A stretch of DNA of 9,957 nucleotides from assembly GCA_013393545.1 (NCBI GenBank), contig JABXHG010000204.1:1-9957 (forward strand), given 5' to 3'. A program made the translations under genes and the position numbers. Of the stretch, positions 1-6,031 are shown in pieces. How positions within the stretch are numbered: position 1 is the stretch's first letter; each line of letters starts with the position of its first letter. The notes beneath the pieces were generated by a model, which was not told the DNA's origin, made no database searches, and saw only the letters and a list, made by a program, of their open reading frames with translations. The stretch is from Alteromonadaceae bacterium (lineage in GTDB: Bacteria; Pseudomonadota; Gammaproteobacteria; Pseudomonadales; Oleiphilaceae).

Positions 1-7
1 GTAAGCA

Positions 8-496
8 ATGGCGCGGGAACGGAGTCTGAAAGCGAAGGTACAGTCAGATGCTGAAGAGTACATCAAAACAATGTTGAAAGAACTGGAAGAAGTGGGCGTA
101 CTTACCCTTGAGCTGTTAGAAACGCCCGAGGGACTGATGGCAAACGAGATGGCTCCACGGGTACATAATTCCGGGAACTGGAACATCGAAGGCGCAATGA
201 CCAGCCAGTTCGAAAACCACATTCGCGCTGTCAGCGGCCACCCGCTCGGCAACGTGGCAGAACGCGGCGTCAGCTGCATGATCAACATCATCGGCGAGCA
301 TGGCGACATTGAACGCATTCTGGAACTGCCTTACGCTCACGTGCATCTGTACAATAAAGGAGAGCGGCCAGGCCGCAAACTCGGTCATGTGAACATCTTG
401 GCCGACAATTACGAAGAACTGGCCTGGCGGGTCAAAAACTGTGCTCAGTTTCTGCCCGGTTGTCCGGAATTTAAAAGCTCGCTAACAGCAAAGTAA
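8..496 (+). CDS. purK: PurK, N5-carboxyaminoimidazole ribonucleotide synthase, C-terminal part (5' partial)
   Basis: PurK uses ATP and bicarbonate to carboxylate aminoimidazole ribonucleotide to N5-CAIR in cytosolic de novo purine synthesis. The 162 codons cover the end of the ATP-grasp domain and the small C-terminal domain. Visible are the metal-binding Glu in TLELLE (residue 35), the NEMAPRVHNSG block (46-56) and the PGRKLGHVN block (121-129). The family is usually about 350-390 residues, so more than half lies beyond the left edge. The ATG at 8 is therefore probably an internal Met: residues before it still align in this frame with the SVAFP-type stretch of E. coli PurK. Odd points: an in-frame TAA at 2-4 and HNSGN where HNSGH is expected (Asn57, codon 176-178). 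Both may be edge sequence errors; a truly broken gene is the alternative. The family call is firm, the start is not. Confidence 0.88.
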   Translation: MARERSLKAKVQSDAEEYIKTMLKELEEVGVLTLELLETPEGLMANEMAPRVHNSGNWNIEGAMTSQFENHIRAVSGHPLGNVAERGVSCMINIIGEHGDIERILELPYAHVHLYNKGERPGRKLGHVNILADNYEELAWRVKNCAQFLPGCPEFKSSLTAK

Positions 497-506
497 AAAC
501 AAAGGG

Positions 507-520
507 TTGATTTAGCTCAA
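507..520 (+). promoter_or_regulatory. putative FNR/Anr-family operator over the sodB -35 region
   Basis: TTGATTTAGCTCAA matches the FNR/Anr consensus TTGAT-N4-ATCAA at 9 of the 10 defined bases; the single deviation is C at 516. Its centre (513.5) lies about 27 nt upstream of the predicted transcription start, overlapping the -35 element. That placement would fit repression in low oxygen rather than activation. This is inference from sequence; a chance match in an AT-richer intergenic stretch remains possible. Confidence 0.4.
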
Positions 521-534
521 ACTGACCCTATATT
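507..534 (+). promoter_or_regulatory. sigma70-type promoter of sodB
   Basis: TTGATT (507-512, 4 of 6 matches to TTGACA) and TATATT (529-534, 5 of 6 to TATAAT) are separated by 16 nt. Transcription would start near 541, leaving a leader of about 42 nt. The promoter begins only 10 nt after the purK stop, and no terminator lies between, so purK read-through into sodB is also possible. The assignment rests on element match and position only. Confidence 0.65.
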
Positions 535-582
535 GCTGAGACGTACATTCACGAAAAACAGAGAGACAGGGAGAACGACCTC

Positions 583-1161
583 ATGGCATTTGAACTTCCC
601 GCACTGCCGTACGAAAAAAACGCACTGGAACCGCATATTTCCCAGGAAACCCTGGAATATCATTACGGCAAGCACCACAACACCTACGTAACCAAACTGA
701 ACGGCCTGATCGAAGGCACTGACAACGCCGACAAATCTCTGGAAGAAATCATCCAGAGCGCCAGCGGCCCGTTGTTCAACAACGCCGCCCAGGTTTGGAA
801 CCACACCTTCTACTGGCACTGCCTGAGCCCGAATGGTGGCGGTGAGCCGACTGGCGCAGCCAAGGAAGCCATCGAGAAAGCTTTCGGCTCTTTCGAAGAT
901 TTCAAAAAAGAGTTCAACGACAAGGCAGCAAACAAGTTCGGTTCCGGCTGGACATGGCTGGTCAAGAAAGCCGATGGCAGCGTTGCCATTGTTAACACCA
1001 GCAACGCGGAAACTCCGCTGACTGGCGAAGACAAGCCGGTTCTGACCGTGGATGTGTGGGAACACGCCTACTACATCGATTACCGGAACAGCCGTCCGAA
1101 TTACCTGGAAGCGTTCTGGAACCTGGTTAACTGGGACTTCGTCAACGAAAACCTGGCGTAA
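583..1161 (+). CDS. sodB: SodB, iron superoxide dismutase
   Basis: This cytosolic enzyme dismutates superoxide to oxygen and hydrogen peroxide. The 192 residues match the usual FeSOD length. The four metal ligands are present: His27 (in EYHYGKHH), His74 (in QVWNHTFYW), Asp157 and His161 (in DVWEHAYY, 157-164). Active-site Tyr35 is also there. Gln70 in the AAQ stretch before WNHTFYW is the placement typical of iron rather than manganese enzymes. There is no signal peptide. The start is supported by AGGGAG at 568-573, 9 nt before the ATG. The gene appears monocistronic, with its own promoter and a strong terminator after it. A possible FNR/Anr site overlaps the promoter. The alternative, a cambialistic Fe/Mn enzyme, cannot be excluded from sequence. 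Confidence 0.97.
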   Translation: MAFELPALPYEKNALEPHISQETLEYHYGKHHNTYVTKLNGLIEGTDNADKSLEEIIQSASGPLFNNAAQVWNHTFYWHCLSPNGGGEPTGAAKEAIEKAFGSFEDFKKEFNDKAANKFGSGWTWLVKKADGSVAIVNTSNAETPLTGEDKPVLTVDVWEHAYYIDYRNSRPNYLEAFWNLVNWDFVNENLA

Positions 1162-1181
1162 TTACCCGAGTTGATCATTGA

Positions 1182-1201
1182 CTGGCGGGCCCGCCCGCCA
1201 G
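1182..1201 (+). other. GC-rich hairpin between the sodB stop and its terminator
   Basis: CTGGCGGG (1182-1189) pairs perfectly with CCCGCCAG (1194-1201) around a 4-nt loop. No T tract follows, so it is not a terminator by itself. Its arms GGCGGGC (1184-1190) and GCCCGCC (1193-1199) recur in the terminator hairpin just downstream, so the two structures can exchange partners. Confidence 0.6.
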
Positions 1202-1205
1202 CTGG

Positions 1206-1243
1206 AAAACGCCCGCCCGGCACCCGCCGTGGCGGGCGTTTTT
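1206..1243 (+). terminator. rho-independent terminator of sodB
   Basis: AAAACGCCCGCC (1206-1217) is the exact reverse complement of GGCGGGCGTTTT (1231-1242), and the T run is 1239-1243. The 13-nt loop can close further by CGG/CCG pairing (1218-1220 with 1227-1229). It lies 44 nt after the sodB stop. The A-rich left arm could make it work in the other direction too, but no gene on that strand needs it. Confidence 0.88.
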
Positions 1244-1379
1244 GTCTAAACCGAAAAAAATTGACCTGTCTTCACAGACTTGCAACCGTTTTGAGCCATA
1301 CTTTCTGTTTCATTAACGTGGTAATCTCGGTAACTGTCATGACTGCATACAATCAAAAGCGGGACACAAGAACGCAGTA

Positions 1380-3440
1380 ATGCCTAAAACCTTTAAAGTT
1401 GAACATCGGCTCGGCTACCGGATTTTTCGGTGGACACTGTTGATGGCCCTCCTCGGTGGCGTCCTGGTGAGCACGGTGCAAGTGGCTATTGATGCACGGC
1501 GTGTGTCCGCCGAGCTGGAAAACCAGGCCCGGCAAACGGTGACGATGGTACGCGACGCCGCCACTCAGGCCGCATTCAGCATTGACCAGGTACTGGCCAA
1601 GCAAGTGGTTGACGGCCTGTTTGCGCTGGAAGCCATTCAGCAAGTGCGAATTACCCACCCCGACGGGGAAGAGCTAGCCAGTCGCCAACGCCCGCTACAA
1701 GGCGGCGCTTTTCGACCGTTAACCGATCCGATTTTCGGCACCACGCGCCGCTACCACGAAACCCTGACATTGAGCACCCGCCCCGGCGACATCTACGGCT
1801 ACCTCGATATTTACTATGACACAGCCCCCTATGCGCTACTCTGGCTAAACCGCGCGCTGATCACCTTCAGTTCCGGCGTTGCTCTGGCGCTGATTCTGGG
1901 CATCGTGCTGTATTTCGTGTTTTACCTTCTGCTAACCCGCCCGCTGTTGCGCATTGTCAGCTCGGTTCGCAAAGTGGATCCGGAAAAGCCCGACGACCGC
2001 CTTCTCTCCATACCTTCCGGCCATCACGCCGATGAACTCGGGCTGTGGGTGACCACCACCAACAACCTGCTGGTTGCTATCGCAGACAGCCAGGAAAAAC
2101 ACCAGGAAGCGGAAAACCGCGCTTCTCTACTGACCCGCTACGACCAGCTGACCAACCTGCCCAGCCGCGACACCTTCATGGACGATCTGAAACAGGAAAT
2201 CAGCAAGGCGGCGGAAGAATCCGCCTCCATGGCGCTACTGGTGTGTGGCATTGACGACTTCAAATCGATTAATGAGCAATGCGGTTTTCGCACCGGCGAC
2301 AACATTCTGCAAACGGTCGCCAGCCGGCTCACCGCCAATCTCACGTCCGAGCGTTTCATGGTGGCGCGACTGGGCAGTGACCAGTTCGTGATTGTCGAAA
2401 AACGCCTGCGTGACGGCTTTGAAGCCGCCGAAACCGCCGAGAAAGTGCTGGCCAGCTTCGCCACACCAATTATCGCCGGCAAACACCGTGTGTCGATGTC
2501 CGCCACTATTGGCATCGCACTTTACCCGTCGGATTCCGGTGACGGCGAGCGCCTGCTGCAAAGCGCGGAACAAACCATGGCTCTGGCCAAACAAGTGGGC
2601 CGGAACCATTTCCAGTTCTACGTGGCCAGCATTGATCACGACATCCGCGAACGAAAACAACTGGAAAAATCCCTGGCTCTGGCGCTGCCCAACCACGAGC
2701 TGTTCGTGGTCTACCAGCCACAAATTCATCTGGCCAGCCAGCGGGTGGTGGGCGCCGAAGCCCTTTTACGCTGGCGCCATCCGGAGAAGGGGCTGATCCC
2801 GCCCGACCGCTTCATTCCGATTGCCGAAGCCAACGGCTCGATTGTCGAAATCGGCCAGTGGGTGCTCGACCAGGCCTGCTGGCAAGCCGCTCATTGGGGA
2901 CGCGAAGGTACCCCCATCCGTATTGCGGTAAACCTCTCGGCGGTTCAGCTGCGCCAGGAATCCATCGTCGAAGACATCCTCGATACCCTCAAACGACACA
3001 AACTAACGCCCGGGCAACTGGAACTGGAAGTCACCGAAACCAGTTTCATGACCAACATGAAAGATGCGGTGGAAAAGCTGCATAAACTGCACCGCGCGGG
3101 CATCAGTATTGCCGTGGACGATTTCGGCACCGGATACTCCTCGCTCACCTACCTCAAACAGATGCCGGTGCAGTACCTGAAAATCGATCAACAGTTTATT
3201 CGCGACCTGCTGAACAACGAGGAAGATACACGCATTGCCAACACCATCATCGATCTTGGCAAGAGCCTGAACCTGACCGTTATTGCCGAGGGCGTGGAAA
3301 CCGCCGAGCAGGAAGCTTATCTGAACCAGCGAGGCTGCCAGATTGGCCAGGGCTATTTTTACAGCAAACCGGCCATCGCCCGCGAGTTCGAGAGGTTCGT
3401 CAAAACATTCCACGACGCGACCGTGGATAATAAGCAGTGA
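1380..3440 (+). CDS. membrane-bound GGDEF/EAL protein, predicted c-di-GMP phosphodiesterase
   Basis: This 686-residue inner-membrane protein has a first membrane helix (about 15-37), a periplasmic sensor region of about 115 residues, a second helix (about 157-185), a HAMP-like linker (about 187-240), GGDEF (about 250-415) and EAL (about 430-680). The EAL set is complete: Glu460 (EALLR), Asn518, Glu550, Asp580-Asp581 (DDFGTGYSS), Lys601 (KID), Glu637 and Gln657, with the same spacing as in RocR. The GGDEF domain is degenerate: GSDQF at 332-336, Gly290 where the metal Asp of the DxDxFK motif is expected, and no RxxD I-site. I infer c-di-GMP hydrolysis to pGpG, with the GGDEF part regulatory. 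The Shine-Dalgarno is weak (GGGA at 1361-1364, 15 nt before the ATG). No convincing promoter was found in 1244-1379. lemA follows after 27 nt. Confidence 0.92.
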   Translation: MPKTFKVEHRLGYRIFRWTLLMALLGGVLVSTVQVAIDARRVSAELENQARQTVTMVRDAATQAAFSIDQVLAKQVVDGLFALEAIQQVRITHPDGEELASRQRPLQGGAFRPLTDPIFGTTRRYHETLTLSTRPGDIYGYLDIYYDTAPYALLWLNRALITFSSGVALALILGIVLYFVFYLLLTRPLLRIVSSVRKVDPEKPDDRLLSIPSGHHADELGLWVTTTNNLLVAIADSQEKHQEAENRASLLTRYDQLTNLPSRDTFMDDLKQEISKAAEESASMALLVCGIDDFKSINEQCGFRTGDNILQTVASRLTANLTSERFMVARLGSDQFVIVEKRLRDGFEAAETAEKVLASFATPIIAGKHRVSMSATIGIALYPSDSGDGERLLQSAEQTMALAKQVGRNHFQFYVASIDHDIRERKQLEKSLALALPNHELFVVYQPQIHLASQRVVGAEALLRWRHPEKGLIPPDRFIPIAEANGSIVEIGQWVLDQACWQAAHWGREGTPIRIAVNLSAVQLRQESIVEDILDTLKRHKLTPGQLELEVTETSFMTNMKDAVEKLHKLHRAGISIAVDDFGTGYSSLTYLKQMPVQYLKIDQQFIRDLLNNEEDTRIANTIIDLGKSLNLTVIAEGVETAEQEAYLNQRGCQIGQGYFYSKPAIAREFERFVKTFHDATVDNKQ

Positions 3441-3467
3441 ATAACATCCAATCGGGGAAATACCATC

Positions 3468-4055
3468 ATGGAAAGCACACTCATCGGCCTGGCGGTGATC
3501 ACCGTTGTCGTTATCTACCTTGTGGTTATCTACAACAAACTGGTGTCGTTGCGTAACCAGTACAAGAACGGCTTCGCCCAGATTGATGTGCAGCTACAGC
3601 GCCGGCACGACCTGATCCCCAACCTGGTGGAATCCGCCAAGGCCTACATGGAGCATGAAAAATCCACCCTTACACGGGTGATGGAGGCGCGCAATAACGC
3701 AGTCAGCGCCCAGCAGGATGCCGCCCGTGACCCCGGCGAGAGCAGCAAAATGCAGCGCCTGGGCGGTGCCGAAAACATGCTGAGCAAGGCGCTGGCAAAC
3801 TTCAACGCCGTGGTGGAAGACTATCCGGAGCTGAAAGCCGACCAGACCATTCAGGATCTGATGGAAGAACTCTCCACCACCGAAAACCGGGTGTCTTTCG
3901 CACGGCAGGCCTACAACGACGGCGTGATGCACTACAACATCTTCCGGGAGAAATTCCCCAACAACCTCATCGCCGGCATGTTTGCCTTCAAAGACCGGGC
4001 CCAACTGCAGCTGGAGAGCCCGGAGGCGCGCCAGGCACCGAAAGTCAGCTTCTGA
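3468..4055 (+). CDS. lemA: LemA family membrane protein
   Basis: LemA proteins are small, membrane-anchored, mostly helical proteins of unsettled biochemical role, often encoded beside membrane proteases. The 195 residues fit the family. A single N-terminal membrane helix (about 4-22) is followed by LVSLRNQYKNGFAQIDVQLQ, the RRHDLIPNLVE block (45-55), long amphipathic helices, and the family's C-terminal signature around YNDGVMHYNIFREKFP (149-164) with FAFKDRAQL after it. GGGGA at 3454-3458, 9 nt before the ATG, supports the start. It sits 27 nt after the GGDEF/EAL gene and 11 nt before the M48 protease gene, so all three are probably cotranscribed. I infer a functional partnership with the M48 protease; nothing in the sequence shows a reaction of its own. 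Confidence 0.93.
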   Translation: MESTLIGLAVITVVVIYLVVIYNKLVSLRNQYKNGFAQIDVQLQRRHDLIPNLVESAKAYMEHEKSTLTRVMEARNNAVSAQQDAARDPGESSKMQRLGGAENMLSKALANFNAVVEDYPELKADQTIQDLMEELSTTENRVSFARQAYNDGVMHYNIFREKFPNNLIAGMFAFKDRAQLQLESPEARQAPKVSF

Positions 4056-4066
4056 GGGGCTAATTC

Positions 4067-6028
4067 ATGGCCGCTCCCGGCTTTTTCGAGCGTCAGGCCA
4101 ACGCCAGGCGCAACACCGGCTTGCTGATTGTGCTGTTTCTGACCGCCGTGGCGCTGATCACCCTGGCGGTTTGCCTGGTGGGCTATTTTGTCACCCTCGG
4201 AGAAAGCACCCAGCAGCCCTTCCACCAATGGCTACTGTCCAGTCACGGCCTGATTACCGGCGGGCTGGTGGTGGCACTGATTGCTATCGGCTCGCTGGTA
4301 CGCTGGATTGACCTGGCCGGCGGTGGTGAACGGGTTGCCCGCATGGTCAAGGGCCGGTTGATAGAGCCAGATACCCACGATTCCGGTGAACGCCAACTGC
4401 GCAACATTGTCGAGGAAATGTCGATCGCCAGCGGCGTGCCCGTGCCTGACCTGTACGTGATGGATCATGAACCAGGCATTAACGCCTTTGTCGCCGGCTA
4501 CGACGCCGGTGAAGCGGTTATGGTCGTTACCCGGGGCGCACTGGAACAGCTCGACCGCCCGGAACTGCAGGGGGTGGTCGCACACGAGTTCAGCCATATC
4601 CTCAATGGCGACATGCGCATCAATGTGCGGCTTATTGCCCTGCTGGCCGGCATTTTGATGATCGGGCAAATCGGGCAATTTCTGGTACGGGCGGGGTTGT
4701 ACCGATCCGCCGGCCGGCGGCTGAGTGGCGGTAACCGCGATGGCCGGGCACAGGCTGCCATGGGCCTTATTGGCCTGGCGCTGCTGATCATTGGCTATGT
4801 TGGGGTTTTCTTTGGCCGGTTGATACAGGCGGCGGTCTCCCGCCAGCGGGAAATGCTGGCCGACGCCTCATCGGTGCAGTTCACCCGTAATCCCGAGGGC
4901 ATTGGTGGTGCGCTCTACAAGATCGGCACCATCGGCGGCTATCTGGATGCCACCAGCCATGCCAGCGACATGAACCACATGTGCTTTGGCGAGGCGGCCC
5001 GGATGAAATTCACATCCCTGCTGGCCTCGCATCCGGACATCACCAAACGCATTGACGCCATTCAATCCGGGCTGTTGGCCAGGCTTCGCAGCCGCCTGCG
5101 TGATACCAGGCCGGCCTCGGATCTGACTCCGAAAACCCGAGAACCGGAGCCGGTCAACATTGGTGCCGCCATAAGCTCTCTGACAGGCCAGACAGGCGCT
5201 GGTCCACGCCCCCAATCCGTTGAGCGAGGCAATCGCCGCCTGTCCGAGAAAGTGGGCACGGTGTCTCGCCAAAGCGAAGCCTACGCCATTCAGTGGCTCA
5301 ACCAGCTGCCGGCCACTTTCCGCAACCTGCTGTACACCCAGACCGGAGCGGTTCAGCTTTGCTATGCGCTGCTGCTTGCCCAACTGCCCGCCCCAACAAA
5401 AAGAGAACGACTGGAAATCCTGCCGCAACACCCACTGCTGGGGCCGCAGCGGGAATTGCTGGAAAAACTCACTGGCACACTGGAAGCACTGGGGGAAGGT
5501 GCCCGCTTTCCGGTGCTGGAACTGGCCATGCCGGCCCTGAGAAAGCTGGATGCCGAGCAAAGAAAACAACTGGCCGCCAATATCTGGAAACTGGTGGCGG
5601 CCGATAAGCGCCTGAGCCTGTTCGAGCTGGCCATGACCAGCTTCCTCTCCCGCCACCTTTCGCCGGGCGCAGGCCGGGCGGTGCCGGTAAAACACCGAAG
5701 CTACAAATCGGTGCTGCCCGCGCTTGCCACTGTGCTGGGTGTTTTCGCCCGGGCTGGCACCGACAGCCCGCAACAGGCGACCGCCCTTTACCGGGAAGCC
5801 ATGGCCGGTTTCGCGCCGGTTACTGCAGATGCTGAAATACCCCGGATTTCGATCAAGGAGTTACGGTCGGCCCTGAAGACCCTCAGCCACCTTTCTCCCC
5901 TGCTCAAACCCTCGGTACTGGACGCCTGCGGGCACTGCATTGAACACGATGGCCAGGTGGCGATCCGGGAGTATGAACTGATGCGCCTGGTCGCGGACCA
6001 ACTGGATTGCCCGATGCCGCCCCTGTAA
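4067..6028 (+). CDS. M48-family (HtpX-like) membrane zinc metallopeptidase with C-terminal helical extension
   Basis: Predicted inner-membrane zinc protease of 653 residues, over twice the size of classical HtpX. Membrane helices are likely at about 18-43, 60-80, 185-208 and 231-257. The zinc site is complete: HEFSH at 173-177 (His173, Glu174 catalytic, His177) and the third ligand Glu262 in REMLAD, whose ADxxS context is the usual M48 second motif. A Gly/Pro/Arg-rich linker (about 340-400) leads to a helical C-terminal region (about 403-653). There two stretches share D-x2-[LV]-x3-E spacing: 513-520 and 628-635 (DGQVAIRE), like the acidic motifs of TerB-type folds. A CGHC pair lies at 621-624. 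GAGGGG at 4054-4059, overlapping the lemA stop, is spaced 7 nt from the ATG. I infer membrane-protein quality control together with LemA. The symbol htpX is avoided because the architecture differs. Confidence 0.9.
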   Translation: MAAPGFFERQANARRNTGLLIVLFLTAVALITLAVCLVGYFVTLGESTQQPFHQWLLSSHGLITGGLVVALIAIGSLVRWIDLAGGGERVARMVKGRLIEPDTHDSGERQLRNIVEEMSIASGVPVPDLYVMDHEPGINAFVAGYDAGEAVMVVTRGALEQLDRPELQGVVAHEFSHILNGDMRINVRLIALLAGILMIGQIGQFLVRAGLYRSAGRRLSGGNRDGRAQAAMGLIGLALLIIGYVGVFFGRLIQAAVSRQREMLADASSVQFTRNPEGIGGALYKIGTIGGYLDATSHASDMNHMCFGEAARMKFTSLLASHPDITKRIDAIQSGLLARLRSRLRDTRPASDLTPKTREPEPVNIGAAISSLTGQTGAGPRPQSVERGNRRLSEKVGTVSRQSEAYAIQWLNQLPATFRNLLYTQTGAVQLCYALLLAQLPAPTKRERLEILPQHPLLGPQRELLEKLTGTLEALGEGARFPVLELAMPALRKLDAEQRKQLAANIWKLVAADKRLSLFELAMTSFLSRHLSPGAGRAVPVKHRSYKSVLPALATVLGVFARAGTDSPQQATALYREAMAGFAPVTADAEIPRISIKELRSALKTLSHLSPLLKPSVLDACGHCIEHDGQVAIREYELMRLVADQLDCPMPPL

Positions 6029-6031
6029 GGC

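Noticed and set aside
20..50. A frameshift inside purK near the left edge
   Set aside because: Frame 1 gives a plausible-looking open stretch to about position 51, but the purK frame itself aligns with PurK back to about codon 5-7, so no shift is needed; only the stop at 2-4 is unexplained.
517..1065. Minus-strand ORF of 182 codons antisense to sodB
   Set aside because: sodB has all metal ligands, promoter and ribosome site; the antisense frame has no family resemblance and runs into the sodB promoter region.
1344..1353. TG plus TACAAT as an extended -10 promoter for the GGDEF/EAL gene
   Set aside because: The TG is two bases rather than one from the hexamer and no -35-like element lies at 16-18 nt upstream; too weak to annotate.
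1171..1380. Plus-strand ORF of 69 codons between sodB and the GGDEF/EAL gene
   Set aside because: It begins with TTG, reads straight through the sodB hairpins and terminator, has no ribosome site, and its Arg/Pro-rich start simply reflects GC-rich stems.
4868..5773. Long minus-strand ORF of 301 codons antisense to the M48 gene
   Set aside because: It lies wholly inside a convincing protein gene, shows no recognisable domain and is the kind of shadow frame expected in GC-rich coding DNA.
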